Numbered from the stretch's first letter, positions 1 to 10,265 are shown. The stretch is 64,000 bases of DNA from Paraoerskovia sediminicola (GCF_030296575.1 NZ_AP027729.1:1612001-1676000); one strand, 5' to 3'. Numbers and translations: made by a program. The notes: generated by a model from the sequence alone, not told the origin.

Positions 1-2308
1 GACGAGCTGCTCGCCGGCATCCGGGACTACAACCGGTACGACTGCGACTCGACGCTCGTCCTGCTGGAGTGGCTCCGGTGGGCCGCGGAGCGTGCTGGCG
101 GCGCCGCGACCGGCGGCGCGTTCCGCCCCGACCCGTACCTCGGCCTCGACCCGCACGTGCTCGGGGTGCCTGCCGGTGCTGCGGGTGCAGTGCCCGACGG
201 GTCGGACGACTCGACCGACGACCGTTCTGCTGCCCTGACCGACGCCCGCGCCGCGGTGCTCGCGGTAGAAGGCCGCGTCCGGGAGATCGTCGGCGAGGAC
301 CGGGCGGCGCGGTCCGCCGACGAGGACGCACTGGCCCTCCTCGGTGCCGCAGCCGGCTACTACGCCCGCGAGGACAAGGCCGCGTGGCGGGAGCACTTCG
401 CGCGACTCGTCGATCCCGTGGACGAGTGGCCGGGCAGCGACAACTTCGTCGTCGAGTCCGCGCGCCCGCTCACGGGATGGAGCAAGCCGCCGCGCGCCCG
501 GACCCTCCGCCGGACCGTCGAGCTGCGCGGCCGTCTCGACGCCGGCCGTGAGGTTCGCGAGGGAGAGGGGCGCACCGCCCTGTACGACGCGCCCTGGCCG
601 TCCGCCGCGAAGGACTCGGTCGACGGTCACCGTGCGGCGATCGACGGGTTGACCGTCGAGTCCACGTCCCGGGACGGCGACGTGCACGTCCTCGTGGTCC
701 AGGAGAAGGCCCCCAGGGCGTCGACGGGTGGGACCAGCTGCCGATGGCTCTCGTTCCGGGGCCCCCGCTGAACACGCCCTCGCAGCGGGCCTCGGTCCTC
801 GCGACGGCGCAGGCGGCGCTCGCCACGTGGGGGGCGCGGCCGGCGCCACGGACCTGAGCGACGTCGGCCCGAGCGCCTCGGACGGGAGCGCAATCGACCT
901 CGGAGCCGCCGACCTGGGCGCCGCCGACGGGAGCGCAATCGACGTGAGCGCAACCGACCTTGGAGCCGCAGACCCGGGCGCCGCGGATCGCCTGCCGCAG
1001 ACGCCGGCCGTCGAGATCGTCCGGCGCCGCCCGCCTCGCGTCGACGGTGGACCGCTGCCGGCGGTCGGGGACGGTCCGCGGCGCTACATCGACGCGCTGC
1101 TCGCGGCGCTCCGCGGGATCGACGGCTCCTACGTCGCGGTCCAGGGCCCGCCGGGGACGGGCAAGACCTACGTCGGCTCGCACGTCGTCGCCGAGCTGGT
1201 CGCCGGTGGCTGGCGGGTCGGGGTCGTCGCCCAGAGCCACGCCGTGGTCGCGAACTTCCTGCAGAAGGTCGTGTCCGCCGGTGTCTCACCGGCGCAGGTC
1301 GCCAAGAAGCTGCCGGCGGGGGCCAAGCCCGACCCGGAGGTGCCGTGGCGCGAGCTGGACGGCAAGGGACTCGCCGCGCACGCCGCCGCCGGTCCCGGTG
1401 TGGTCGGTGGCACCGCGTGGGACTTCGCCAACGAGACGAGCTACGCCGAGTCCTGCCTGGACCTGCTGGTGATCGACGAGGCCGGGCAGTTCTCCCTGGC
1501 GAACACCGTCGCCGTCGGTCGGTCGGCGCGACGCCTGCTCCTGCTCGGCGACCCGCAGCAGCTCCCGCAGGTCACGCAGGGCCAGCACCCGGAGCCCGTC
1601 GACGTGTCCGCGCTGTCGCACCTCGCCGGGGACCATGCCGTCCTCCCGGGCGAGCTCGGGTACTTCCTCGAGACGACGTGGCGGATGCACCCCGAGGTCA
1701 CCGCGCCCGTGTCGAGGCTCTCCTACGACGGACGGCTGCGCGCCGAGGCCGCGGCTGCCGGGCGCTCGCTGACGGGCGTCGAGCCCGGGGTCGGGTGCGT
1801 CCGCGTCGAGCACACCGGCAACGTGCAGTCGTCCGCCGAGGAGGCCGAGGAGGTCGTCCGCCAGGTGCGGGCCGTCGTCGGGCGCACGTGGGACGACGGC
1901 AAGACTGAGCCGGCGGAGGGCGCCACGGACCCGGAGCGTCCGCCGGTCGGCCGACCCCTGGAGGCCGCCGACATCCTCGTCGTCGCGGCCTACAACGCGC
2001 AGGTCGGCGTCGTCCAGGACGCCCTCGACCGGGCCGGCCTCGCGGCGGTCCGGGTCGGCACGGTGGACAAGTTCCAGGGGCAGGAGGCCCCGGTCGCGAT
2101 CTTGACGACGGCGGCCTCGAGCCCGGCGGAGGTCCCGCGCGGCATGGGGTTCCTGCTCTCCCGCAACCGGATCAACGTGGCGGTGTCCCGCGCCCAGTGG
2201 CGCGCCGTCGTCGTCCGCTCCGACCGGCTGACCGACTACCTGCCCGCCACACCCGACGAGCTCGCCGAGCTCGGTGCCTTCATCGCCCTGTGCGCCGGAG
2301 ACGCCTGA
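1..2308 (+). CDS. TM0106-type RecB-like nuclease fused to superfamily 1 helicase (5' partial, two frame breaks)
   Basis: The gene enters from the left edge, so the N-terminal nuclease part is missing. The visible start in frame 1 reads DYNRYDCDSTLVLLEWLR, typical of the end of the TM0106 RecB-like nuclease region. The second half is a superfamily 1 helicase: GPPGTGKT Walker A near 1147, VIDEAGQ Walker B near 1470, GDPQQLPQ near 1550, VDKFQGQE near 2063 and NRINVAVSRAQ near 2170. Likely role: a DNA or RNA processing nuclease/helicase in the cytoplasm. Reading passes from frame 1 to frame 3 at a C run near 710-715 (frame 3 there gives VDGWDQLPMALVPGPP), then to frame 2 between about 730 and 860. 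Each break is one missing base. A repetitive Ala/Asp-rich linker at about 880-1000 separates the two halves. Family assignment is from known motifs; the breaks are probably sequencing errors. Confidence 0.8.
876..990 (+). repeat. degenerate tandem repeat in the nuclease/helicase linker
   Basis: Two imperfect copies of a unit beginning GACGGGAGCGCAATCGAC, each followed by GGAGCCGC/GGGCGCCGC blocks, give peptide copies of the type DGSAIDLGAADLGAA. It lies inside the coding region between the nuclease and helicase halves and looks like a flexible linker grown by slippage. Confidence 0.6.
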
Positions 2309-2375
2309 CGGGGCGTGACCCGACGGTGACCGGGTGGCTCACCGGTGTAGGTAAGAACCCGGCCGGCGCGCACCC

Positions 2376-4829
2376 TCAGGCGCCGACGTACTCCGCGAGG
2401 TGCTTGCCCGTGAGCGTCGAGCGGTCCGCGACGAGATCCGCCGGGGACCCCTCGAACACGACCCGACCGCCGTCGTGACCGGCGCCCGGGCCCAGATCGA
2501 TGATCCAGTCGGCGTGCGCCATCACGGCCTGGTGGTGCTCGATCACTATCACCGACTTGCCGACGTCCACGAGCCGGTCGAGCAGCCCGAGCAGCTGGTC
2601 GACGTCGGCCAGGTGCAGCCCGGTGGTCGGCTCGTCGAGGACGTAGACACCGCCCTTCTCGCCCATGCGCGTCGCGAGCTTGAGGCGCTGGCGCTCGCCG
2701 CCCGAGAGGGTCGTCAGCGGCTGCCCCAGCGTCAGGTAGCCCAGACCGACGTCCGCCATGCGCTCGAGGATCTTGTGAGCCGCGGGGATGCGGGCGTCGC
2801 CCTCGCCGAAGAACCGCTCCGCCTCGGCGACCGACAGCTCGAGGACCTCGGCGATGTTCTTGCCGCCGGCACCGTCAGCACCGTCAGCACCCCCGTCGCC
2901 AGAGCCGCTGCCACCAGAGCCGCCACCCCCGAGCCGGTACTCGAGGACCGAGGACTGGAACCGCTTGCCGTCGCACTCCTCGCACGGCGACTCGACCGTG
3001 GCCATGACGCCGAGGTCCGTGTAGATGACGCCGGCGCCCTTGCACGTCGGGCAGGCGCCCTCGGAGTTCGCGCTGAACAGGGCGGGCTTGACCCCGTTGG
3101 CCTTCGCGAACGCCTTGCGGATCGGGTCGAGGAGGCCCGTGTAGGTCGCGGGGCTGCTGCGCCGCGACCCGCGGATCGCGCCCTGGTCGATGACGACCGT
3201 GCCCTCCTGGTCGGCGAGCGACCCGTGGATCAGCGAGCTCTTGCCGGAGCCCGCGACGCCGGTCACGACGCACAGGACCCCGAGCGGCACGTCGACGTCG
3301 ACGCCGCGCAGGTTGTGGGTGTCGGCGCCGCGGATCTCCAGCGCGCCGGACGGCTCGCGCACCGAGTCCTTCAGCGCGGCACGGTCGTCCAGGTGGCGCC
3401 CGGTGACGGTGTCGCTGTCACGCAACCCGTCGAGGCTCCCCTCGTAGCAGACCGTCCCGCCGTGGCTCCCGGCACCCGGGCCGAGGTCGACGACGTGGTC
3501 GGCGATCGCGATCGTCTCGGGCTTGTGCTCGACGACGAGCACCGTGTTGCCCTTGTCGCGCAGCTGGAGCAGCAGCTGGTTCATCCGCTCGATGTCGTGG
3601 GGGTGCAGGCCGATCGTCGGCTCGTCGAAGACATACGTGACGTCCGTGAGGGACGACCCGAGGTGACGGATCATCTTGGTGCGCTGGGACTCGCCGCCCG
3701 AGAGGGTCCCGGCCGGCCGGTCGAGCGACAGGTACCCGAGCCCGATCTCCGTGAACGAGTCGAGGATGTGCTGCAGGCCTTTGAGCAGCGGCGCTACCGA
3801 CGGCTCCTCGAGATTCCGGACCCACGCCGCGAGGTCGCTGATCTGCATCGCGGACACCTCGGCGATGTTCTTGCCCGCGACCTTCGACGACCGTGACTCG
3901 GCGGTGAGGCGGGTCCCGTCGCAGTCCGGGCAGGTCGTGAAGGTGATGGCCCGCTCGACGAAGGCGCGGATGTGCGGCTGCATCGCGTCGACGTCCTTGG
4001 ACAGGAACGACTTCTGGATCTGCGGGATCAGGCCCGAGTACGTCAGGTTGATGCCGTCGACCTTGATCTTGGTGGGCTCGCGGTGGAGCAGGTCGTCGAG
4101 CTCGGTCTTCGTGTACTTCGCGATCGGCTTGTCCGGGTCGAAGTACCCGGAGCCACGGAAGATCCGGCCGTACCAGCCCTCCATCGAGTAGCCGGGGATC
4201 GTGAGGGCACCCTCGTTCAGCGACTTCGACGCGTCGTAGAGAGCGGTGAGGTCGAAGTCGCTGACGGCGCCCTTGCCCTCGCAGCGAGGGCACATGCCGC
4301 CGGTGATGCTGAAGGACCGACGCTCCTTGACGGTCTTCCCGCCCTTCTCGAGGGTCACGGCGCCGGCGCCGCTGATCGACGCGACGTTGAACGAGAAGGC
4401 CTGGGGCGAGCCGATGTGCGGCTCCCCGACCCGGCTGAAGAGGATGCGCAGCATCGCGTAGGCGTCGGTCGCGGTCCCGACGGTGGAGCGCGGGTTGGCG
4501 CCCATGCGCTCCTGGTCGACGATGATCGCCGTCGTCAGACCCTCGAGGTGGTCGACCTCCGGGCGCGCGAGCGTCGGCATGAACCCCTGGAGGAACGCGG
4601 AGTACGTCTCGTTGATCATGCGCTGCGACTCCGCGGCGATCGTGCTGAACACGAGCGAGCTCTTCCCGGAGCCGGAGACGCCCGTGAAGACGGTCAGCCG
4701 GCGCTTCGGGATCTCGACGTCGATGTCGCGCAGGTTGTTCACGCGCGCGCCCTGGACGCGGATCATGTCGTGTCCGTCGGCGGCGTGCGGCGTGCTGGGG
4801 GTCCGGTCGGGGCTCGCGGTGCGGGTCAT
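2376..4829 (-). CDS. UvrA-like excinuclease ATPase (UvrA2/DrrC-type, 817 aa)
   Basis: An ABC-type ATPase of the UvrA family. Two nucleotide-binding modules are visible. Walker A motifs GVSGSGKSS (about residue 50) and GVAGSGKSS (about residue 527) pair with signature motifs TLSGGESQR and TLSGGERQR. Zinc-binding cysteine pairs [22 protein letters not shown] and CEECDGKR are present. At 817 residues it is shorter than housekeeping UvrA (about 950), matching the UvrA2/DrrC class, which is linked to drug or DNA-adduct tolerance rather than core repair. It stands alone, with a short gap to a nitroreductase transcribed in the same direction. The start is the ATG giving MTRTASPD; another possible start is the Met at about residue 22, directly before [12 protein letters not shown] Gly/Ser/Asp-rich insert near residues 640-655 is low complexity. 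Confidence 0.9.
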   Translation of the reverse strand: MTRTASPDRTPSTPHAADGHDMIRVQGARVNNLRDIDVEIPKRRLTVFTGVSGSGKSSLVFSTIAAESQRMINETYSAFLQGFMPTLARPEVDHLEGLTTAIIVDQERMGANPRSTVGTATDAYAMLRILFSRVGEPHIGSPQAFSFNVASISGAGAVTLEKGGKTVKERRSFSITGGMCPRCEGKGAVSDFDLTALYDASKSLNEGALTIPGYSMEGWYGRIFRGSGYFDPDKPIAKYTKTELDDLLHREPTKIKVDGINLTYSGLIPQIQKSFLSKDVDAMQPHIRAFVERAITFTTCPDCDGTRLTAESRSSKVAGKNIAEVSAMQISDLAAWVRNLEEPSVAPLLKGLQHILDSFTEIGLGYLSLDRPAGTLSGGESQRTKMIRHLGSSLTDVTYVFDEPTIGLHPHDIERMNQLLLQLRDKGNTVLVVEHKPETIAIADHVVDLGPGAGSHGGTVCYEGSLDGLRDSDTVTGRHLDDRAALKDSVREPSGALEIRGADTHNLRGVDVDVPLGVLCVVTGVAGSGKSSLIHGSLADQEGTVVIDQGAIRGSRRSSPATYTGLLDPIRKAFAKANGVKPALFSANSEGACPTCKGAGVIYTDLGVMATVESPCEECDGKRFQSSVLEYRLGGGGSGGSGSGDGGADGADGAGGKNIAEVLELSVAEAERFFGEGDARIPAAHKILERMADVGLGYLTLGQPLTTLSGGERQRLKLATRMGEKGGVYVLDEPTTGLHLADVDQLLGLLDRLVDVGKSVIVIEHHQAVMAHADWIIDLGPGAGHDGGRVVFEGSPADLVADRSTLTGKHLAEYVGA

Positions 4830-4892
4830 GCTGGGATTCTCCGCCGACCCTCGGCGCGGGGCAACGGCGTCGGACGACGGCGCGCGGGAACC

Positions 4893-5390
4893 TCAGTCGA
4901 CGAGCGTGAGCTCGACCACCGGGACCAGCTCGCGCCAGTCCTGCCCCGGCGAGGCGGCGGGCCTCGCCCACTCGGCGAGCACGGGTTCGAGCTTCTCCCA
5001 GGCCGTGCCGTGCTCGGTGCGATACGCGTCGAGGACGGCGACGGCGTCCGGCACGTCGAGGACGTCGGCGAGGGCGCGGCGGCGGGCGACCTTCCCGCTG
5101 CTGGCCACGACGCGGGGGTCGGCCAGGACGTTGCGGTACCACTGCGAGGTCGGCCCGAGGCCCGCGACGACCTGCATGACGCCGGCCGACGGTCGGTCGA
5201 CGACCTCGAGCACGACCTCGCGCAGCAGCCCTGACGACCGTCCGCGGTGCTCGAGGAGCAGCATGCGGTCGCCCAGGACCCGGCCGAGGCCGAGGCGGTA
5301 GAGGTGGATCGGCGCGCGCACGACCCAGCGGGTGTGCAGCACGCGGGACGCGAGGCTGCGGGGCGCCTCACTCGGTCGCTCCCACGTCAT
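4893..5390 (-). CDS. nitroreductase/deazaflavin (F420)-dependent oxidoreductase family protein
   Basis: A 165-residue protein of the Ddn-like split-barrel family. Members bind deazaflavin F420 and reduce quinones or nitro compounds. The family pattern is clear: HRGRSSGLLREVVLEV near residue 48 followed by VVAGLGPTSQWYRNVLADP, the usual nitroreductase-family signature that precedes the conserved Trp-Tyr-Asn stretch. There is no signal peptide. It lies upstream of the UvrA-like gene on the same strand with a 63-base gap, so co-transcription is possible. Its substrate cannot be read from the sequence. Confidence 0.85.
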   Translation of the reverse strand: MTWERPSEAPRSLASRVLHTRWVVRAPIHLYRLGLGRVLGDRMLLLEHRGRSSGLLREVVLEVVDRPSAGVMQVVAGLGPTSQWYRNVLADPRVVASSGKVARRRALADVLDVPDAVAVLDAYRTEHGTAWEKLEPVLAEWARPAASPGQDWRELVPVVELTLVD

Positions 5391-5645
5391 GCAGGCCTCC
5401 CGTCCGTACGGCTGCGCTCGAGACTATCGCTGCAACGACGCCGATGTTTGCGGACTGTCCCGCCCTCGATGTCGTGATCCAGGGCCGGATCGTGAGATAA
5501 ATGGTGTCGCCGGTCACACTGCTGTAACGATCCTCTGCCGATCATCCGTTCGAGACACACTCGACACATTCCGTGATTACGGTTCACCGCACGGCTCGGC
5601 TACCGCTGCGCCTCAGGACCATGCTCCACCCGGAGGGAACACACG
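5391..5645. other. intergenic region between divergent genes
   Basis: This 255-base gap separates the leftward nitroreductase gene from the rightward branched-chain amino acid binding protein and should hold both promoters. A Shine-Dalgarno-like GGAGGG lies just before the ATG at 5646. I see no convincing palindrome or hairpin. Confidence 0.5.
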
Positions 5646-6950
5646 ATGAATCGACGGACCACGTTCGCGACGCGCGGGCTCGCCATCGCCGCCGCACTCA
5701 GCCTCGGCCTCGCCGCCTGCAGCACCTCGACCGACGAGGGCAGCGACGACAGCGCCGACGGTGGGGACACCAGCAGCAGCTCCGAGACCGACGACCAGCT
5801 CGTCGTCGGCACCCTGCTCCCGCTGACCGGGACGCTCGCGTTCCTCGGCCCGCCCGAGGTCGCCGGTGTCGGCCTCGCCGTCCAGGAGATCAACGAGGCC
5901 GGCGGTGTGCTCGGCAACGACGCGACGATCGTCAGCGCCGACTCCGGTGACACGACCGACCTGAACGTCTCGACGCAGTCCGCGACGGACCTCATCAACC
6001 AGGACGCCGACGTGATGATCGGCGCGGCCTCGTCCAGCGTCTCGCTCAACGTCGTCGACATGGTCACGGCCGCAGGCGTCATGCAGATCTCGCCCGCGAA
6101 CACGTCCAACACGCTCTCCGGCTACAGCGACCTCTTCGCCCGCACCGCCCCGCCGGACACCGTCCAGGGCGCCGCGCTCGGGACCCTGATGCTCGACGGC
6201 GGCGCCACCAAGGTCGGCCTCCTCGTGCAGAACGAGGACTACGGGACGGGCCTGCGCGACAACGTGCAGCAGACCCTCGAGTCCGGCGGCGCCGAGGTCG
6301 TGTACGGCGGCTCCGACTCCGGCCAGGAGTTCCAGCCCGGTGAGTCGAACTTCTCGGCCCAGGTGACCGACCTGCTCGCCCAGGACCCCGACGCCATCGG
6401 CGTCATCGCGTTCGACGAGACGAAGGCCATCGTCACCGAGCTCGTCGCCCAGGGCTGGGAGATGGGTGCGAAGACGTTCTTCTGCGACGGCAACACCGCG
6501 TCGTACGAGGAGGACTTCGAGCCCGGGACGCTCGAGGGCGTCCTCGGTACGATCCCCGGCGCCAACGCCGAGGGTGAGTTCAAGGAGCGTCTCGACACCT
6601 ACTCCGTCGACGAGGAGGGCGAGGAGCTCACGTCCTACGCCTACGGCCCGGAGTCGTACGACGCGACGATCCTCGCCGCGCTCGCCGCGGTCCGCGGTGG
6701 CTCGGCGGACGGTCAGACGATCGCCGACAACATCAAGCAGGTCTCCGGCTCCGAGGGCGGCACCGAGGTCTCGACCTTCGCCGAGGGCGTCGAGGCGCTC
6801 GAGGCCGGCGACGAGATCAACTACAAGCCGGTCTCCGGTGGTGGCCCGCTCAACGAGGACAACGACCCGTCGTCCGCGCTGATCGGCGTCTACGAGTACG
6901 ACGGCAACAACGTCCAGCAGTTCACGCGTGCGGTCGAGGGCAAGATCTGA
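5646..6950 (+). CDS. branched-chain amino acid ABC transporter substrate-binding lipoprotein
   Basis: This 434-residue protein has a signal peptide ending in the lipobox LAACS (Cys about residue 25), then an acidic Ser/Asp/Gly linker and a periplasmic-binding-protein type I fold of the LivJ family. LPLTGTLAFLGPPEVAGVGLAVQEINEAGG is the classical LivJ N-terminal strand-loop region (motifs PLTG and EINEAGG). It would sit on the outer face of the membrane and deliver branched-chain amino acids, or a related amide or urea, to the permease and ATPase genes at 7439-11689. Those run on the opposite strand and converge on it across two terminators, so the binding protein has its own promoter. The ligand is not determinable. 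Confidence 0.9.
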   Translation: MNRRTTFATRGLAIAAALSLGLAACSTSTDEGSDDSADGGDTSSSSETDDQLVVGTLLPLTGTLAFLGPPEVAGVGLAVQEINEAGGVLGNDATIVSADSGDTTDLNVSTQSATDLINQDADVMIGAASSSVSLNVVDMVTAAGVMQISPANTSNTLSGYSDLFARTAPPDTVQGAALGTLMLDGGATKVGLLVQNEDYGTGLRDNVQQTLESGGAEVVYGGSDSGQEFQPGESNFSAQVTDLLAQDPDAIGVIAFDETKAIVTELVAQGWEMGAKTFFCDGNTASYEEDFEPGTLEGVLGTIPGANAEGEFKERLDTYSVDEEGEELTSYAYGPESYDATILAALAAVRGGSADGQTIADNIKQVSGSEGGTEVSTFAEGVEALEAGDEINYKPVSGGGPLNEDNDPSSALIGVYEYDGNNVQQFTRAVEGKI

Positions 6951-7003
6951 CCTGGCACACATGAGCTGACCTCCAGGGCCTGACGGCCTCGGACGGACTC
7001 ACG

Positions 7004-7039
7004 GAGGGGCCCCGCACCGGCGACGGTGCGGGGCCCCTC
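7004..7039 (+). terminator. strong hairpin terminator of the binding-protein gene
   Basis: A perfect 16-bp stem, GAGGGGCCCCGCACCG with its complement, closes on a 4-base loop at 7020-7023. It starts 54 bases after the stop codon and ends in CTCT. There is no long T run, which is usual for terminators in such GC-rich genomes. Confidence 0.8.
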
Positions 7040-7073
7040 TGCTGTGCGGGCAGGGGCAGGGGCGGTACCCGGC

Positions 7074-7199
7074 GAGCGTGTCGTTTGCGGGCTCCCGCGC
7101 GTCGTCCGGCCCCGTGAGCGTGTCGTTCGCTGGCTCCCGCGCGTGGTGCGACCCCGCGAGCGTGTCGTTCGCCGGCTCCCGCGCGCGGTGCGACCCCGC
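7074..7199. repeat. three tandem copies of a 42-bp repeat
   Basis: Three head-to-tail units of exactly 42 bp each begin GAGCGTGTCGTTYGC, followed by GGCTCCCGCGCG and a GGCCCCG/GACCCCG tail. A few substitutions separate the copies. The repeat lies between two terminators and is not inside a credible gene, though 42 is a multiple of 3, so it stays open in several frames. Confidence 0.8.
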
Positions 7200-7329
7200 G
7201 GACTACACGCTCGGGGATGTCGTCCAAGAAGGGCGGACGGGTTCAGGCGGCGCGGCCTGGGCAGGCGGCACAGCCGGACAGGCGGCCGGGTCAAGCGTCC
7301 GCCCTCGCGCGGCACTGCCCGGGCAGCAG

Positions 7330-7371
7330 AGGAGGAGGCCTCCGGGGTCATCACCCCGGAGGCCTCCTCCT
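7330..7371 (-). terminator. hairpin terminator of the Liv ATPase/permease operon
   Basis: The stem GGAGGAGGCCTCCGGGG (7331-7347) pairs perfectly with 7354-7370 around a short TCATCA loop. It lies about 70 bases beyond the stop of the last gene of the leftward operon and would end its transcript. The rest of 6951-7438 holds the 42-bp repeats and nothing else I recognise. Confidence 0.75.
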
Positions 7372-7438
7372 GTTCATGCGCCCTGTCGCCGGCCGGAATC
7401 CCTCACTCCGGCGGGGCTCTCACCCCGGCAGGCGGGTC

Positions 7439-8308
7439 TCAGCCGGCCGTGGCGTCGGCCTCGGCGGCGTTCTCCTCGACGTCCTCGGCGAGCGTGCCGA
7501 GATAGAGGGAGATGACCTTCGGGTCGGCCTGGAGCTCGCGCCCCGTGCCGGTGTGCGCGTCGGTGCCCTGGTCGAGCACGTAGCCGCGGTCGCAGATCTG
7601 CAGGCAGCGGCGGGCGTTCTGCTCGACCATGACGACCGAGACGCCGGCCTTGTTGATCATGCGGGTGCGCAGGAAGGTCTCGTCCTGGCGCACGGGCGAC
7701 AGGCCTGCGGACGGCTCGTCGAGGAGCAGCACCGACGGGTTCATCATCAGGGCCCGTGCCATCGCGACCATCTGCCGCTCACCACCGGAGAGCGATCCGG
7801 CGCGCTGGTTGCGACGCTCCCCGAGGGCGGGGAAGAGGTCGGCGATGAACGCGAACCGGTCGGCGAAGATCTTCGGCTTCAGGTAGACGCCCATCTTCAT
7901 GTTCTCCTCGATGGTGAGCGAGGGGAACACGTTGTTGGACTGCGGCACGAACCCGACGCCGCGACCCACGAGCTTGTTGGCCTTCATGCCCGTGATCTCC
8001 TCGCCGTCGAGCTCGACGGTCCCGGAGCGGATCTCGACCTGCCCGAAGAGGGCCTTGAGGAGCGTCGACTTCCCGGCGCCGTTGGGGCCGATGATGCCGA
8101 TCAGCTCACCCTTGCCGACCTCGATCGAGCAGTCGTTGAGGATGTTCACGCCGGGCAGGTAGCCGGCCACGAGGTTGTTGGCCCGCAGCAGCGTCTCGCC
8201 GCGTACGGCACTCGTCCCGCCTGCCACGGAGCCGGTCTCGGCTGCGGCGTTCGGGTCGAGCGGGGAGGCCGCGGTGGCGTCGGTCTTCTCAGGGGTCGTG
8301 TCGCTCAT
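7439..8308 (-). CDS. livF: branched-chain amino acid ABC transporter ATP-binding protein LivF
   Basis: This 289-residue ATPase is one of the two cytoplasmic nucleotide-binding subunits of a HAAT-type importer. Walker A GPNGAGKSTL (about residue 73), the signature LSGGERQMVAMARAL and the Walker B LLLDEPSAGLSP are all present. The signature and the SAGLSP tail fit LivF rather than LivG. The first 40 residues are an Ala/Thr-rich extension. Its ATG overlaps the stop of livG by four bases (ATGA), so the two are translationally coupled. It is the last gene of the leftward operon livH-livM-livG-livF. Confidence 0.93.
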   Translation of the reverse strand: MSDTTPEKTDATAASPLDPNAAAETGSVAGGTSAVRGETLLRANNLVAGYLPGVNILNDCSIEVGKGELIGIIGPNGAGKSTLLKALFGQVEIRSGTVELDGEEITGMKANKLVGRGVGFVPQSNNVFPSLTIEENMKMGVYLKPKIFADRFAFIADLFPALGERRNQRAGSLSGGERQMVAMARALMMNPSVLLLDEPSAGLSPVRQDETFLRTRMINKAGVSVVMVEQNARRCLQICDRGYVLDQGTDAHTGTGRELQADPKVISLYLGTLAEDVEENAAEADATAG

Positions 8309-9282
8309 CGCTTCTCCTCCTCGGCCTCGAGCCGCTTCAGGACCTCCGGGTCGAGCAGCGCGTCGTCGCCCAGGTCCGTGTCGTGGTGGGCGCCGAGGTA
8401 GGCGTCGACGACGGCCTGGTCCTTCATGACGCCCTCGGGCGGGCCCTCGGCGACGATCCGACCCTCGGCCATGACGACCACCCAGTCGGAGATGTGCCGG
8501 ACGGCGTGCATGTCGTGCTCGACGAACAGGACGGTCATGCCCTCGTCGCGCAGCGCCTGGACGTGGCCCAGCAGCGACTGCACGAGCGCCGGGTTCACGC
8601 CGGCCATCGGCTCGTCGAGCATGATCATCGTGGGGTCGGTCATGAGCGCGCGCGCCATCTCGAGGAGCTTGCGCTGGCCGCCCGAGAGCGAGCCGGCGAA
8701 GTCGTCCTTCTTGGTGTCGAGCTTGAAGCGCCCGAGGATCTCGAGCGCCTTCTCGGTGACCTCGGCCTCACGCTTCTTCCACAGCGGCTGGAACAGCGAG
8801 GTGAAGAGGTTCTCGCCGGGATGCTGCGTGGCGGCGAGCCGCATGTTGTCGAGCACGGTCAGGCGCGACAGCGCCTTTGTGAGCTGGAACGTGCGGACGG
8901 CTCCGGTGCGGGCCACCCGGGCCGCGGACTTGCCGGCGAGCGGCTGCCCGTCGAACTTCCAGTGGCCGTTGTCGGGGACGTCGAACCCGGTGAGCAGGTT
9001 GAAGAACGTCGTCTTGCCGGCACCGTTCGGCCCGATCAGCGCCGTGATGGCGCCGCGCTGGACCTCGAGGTGCTTGACGTCCACGGCGGTCATACCGCCG
9101 AACTTGCGCAGGACGTCGTCCACCACCATGAGCGAGTCGGGCTTGGCGACCCCGGGGGTCGGCTCGAGGCCGACGAGGCCCGCGGGCCCCGTGGTGGAGT
9201 TCTGCGTCCCGGTCGGGGCGGACGCGTCGGTCGGTCGGGTCACGGTCGCCCCGTCCGTCGTGGGCTGGGTGTCATCGGCCAT
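8305..9282 (-). CDS. livG: branched-chain amino acid ABC transporter ATP-binding protein LivG
   Basis: This 325-residue ATPase pairs with LivF. It shows Walker A GPNGAGKTTFFN, the signature LSGGQRKLLEMARAL, Walker B MLDEPMAGVNP and the switch histidine in FVEHDM. The FFNLLTGF and MAGVNP stretches are typical of LivG. The first 45 residues are a low-complexity Thr/Pro/Gly extension. The start overlaps the 3' end of livM by 11 bases, which supports operon transcription. Confidence 0.93.
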   Translation of the reverse strand: MADDTQPTTDGATVTRPTDASAPTGTQNSTTGPAGLVGLEPTPGVAKPDSLMVVDDVLRKFGGMTAVDVKHLEVQRGAITALIGPNGAGKTTFFNLLTGFDVPDNGHWKFDGQPLAGKSAARVARTGAVRTFQLTKALSRLTVLDNMRLAATQHPGENLFTSLFQPLWKKREAEVTEKALEILGRFKLDTKKDDFAGSLSGGQRKLLEMARALMTDPTMIMLDEPMAGVNPALVQSLLGHVQALRDEGMTVLFVEHDMHAVRHISDWVVVMAEGRIVAEGPPEGVMKDQAVVDAYLGAHHDTDLGDDALLDPEVLKRLEAEEEKR

Positions 9283-10255
9283 CGAACGCCAGCTCCTTCT
9301 TGTCGCCGAATATCCCTTGCGGGCGGAAGATCACCAGGCACATGAGCGTGATGCCGACGATCATGCCGCCGATCTGCTCGATCTGTGCCGACGAGATCGC
9401 GTCGGGCAGCGCCACGCGCATCCCGGCGCGCAGCAGCATGTACACGCCGAAGAAGATCATCGACCCGACCACGGGCCCCCAGATCGTCGCGGCGCCTCCG
9501 AGCAGCAGGATCGTCCAGATGAAGAACGTCATCGAGCGACCCATGGAGTCCGGTTGGACCGCTCGTGGAAGGACGAACAGGACACCGGCGACCGATCCGG
9601 CGACACCACCGAGGATCAGCGCCTGCATCTTGTAGGAGTAGACGTTCTTGCCGAGGGCGCGGACGGCGTCCTCGTCCTCGCGGATCCCCTTGAGGACGCG
9701 GCCCCACGGGCTGCGCGTGATGAGCCAGACCAGGAGGACGGCGAGCAGCACGACCGACCAGGCGACGAGTCGCACCCACCACGAGTTGGACCCGTTGTTC
9801 GAGTACTCCCAGGGGCCGAACTGCGTCGACCCGTCGGGCAGGAACGACAGGTCCATGAACGTGTACTTGAACGAGTTGCCGGTCAGGCCGGAGGAGCCAC
9901 CCGTGGAGTCGTTGAACACGGTGGAGCGGCCGATCATGCGGATGATCTCGGCCGCGGAGATCGTGACGATCGCCAGGTAGTCACCGCGCAGCTTCAGCGT
10001 GGGGACACCGAGGATCAGGGCGAACAGCGCGCCCGCCGCGATGGCGATGAGCAGCGCCACGAAGAAGGGCAGACCGGCGATCGTGGCGATCGCGAAGCCG
10101 TAGGCGCCGAGCAGCATGAACCCGGCCTGTCCCATGTTGAGCAGTCCGGTGTAACCGAAGTGCAGGTTGAGGCCGATCGCGGCCAGGGCGTACGCGGCGG
10201 TCGTGGGAGCGATCAGCTCGCCGAGGACCTGCGTGAGGATTCGTGTCAGTTCCAT
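9272..10255 (-). CDS. livM: branched-chain amino acid ABC transporter permease LivM
   Basis: This 327-residue integral membrane protein has about eight or nine hydrophobic segments. LNLHFGYTGLLNMGQAGFMLLGAY near the N-terminus (core GYTGLLNMGQAGF) is the LivM hallmark. A loop of about 60 residues (roughly 110-175) rich in Ser, Asn and Gly lies between segments and is longer than in E. coli LivM. It forms the membrane channel with the LivH-type permease just upstream, from which it is separated by 10 bases. Confidence 0.92.
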   Translation of the reverse strand: MELTRILTQVLGELIAPTTAAYALAAIGLNLHFGYTGLLNMGQAGFMLLGAYGFAIATIAGLPFFVALLIAIAAGALFALILGVPTLKLRGDYLAIVTISAAEIIRMIGRSTVFNDSTGGSSGLTGNSFKYTFMDLSFLPDGSTQFGPWEYSNNGSNSWWVRLVAWSVVLLAVLLVWLITRSPWGRVLKGIREDEDAVRALGKNVYSYKMQALILGGVAGSVAGVLFVLPRAVQPDSMGRSMTFFIWTILLLGGAATIWGPVVGSMIFFGVYMLLRAGMRVALPDAISSAQIEQIGGMIVGITLMCLVIFRPQGIFGDKKELAFDGR

Positions 10256-10265
10256 GACGTTCCCT

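Noticed and set aside
7074-7199. CRISPR-like array
   Set aside because: The repeats are contiguous with no unique spacers and there are no cas genes.
7026-7505. Open frames through the 42-bp repeats
   Set aside because: They exist because 42 is divisible by three; no ribosome site, no protein similarity, and they run through two terminators.
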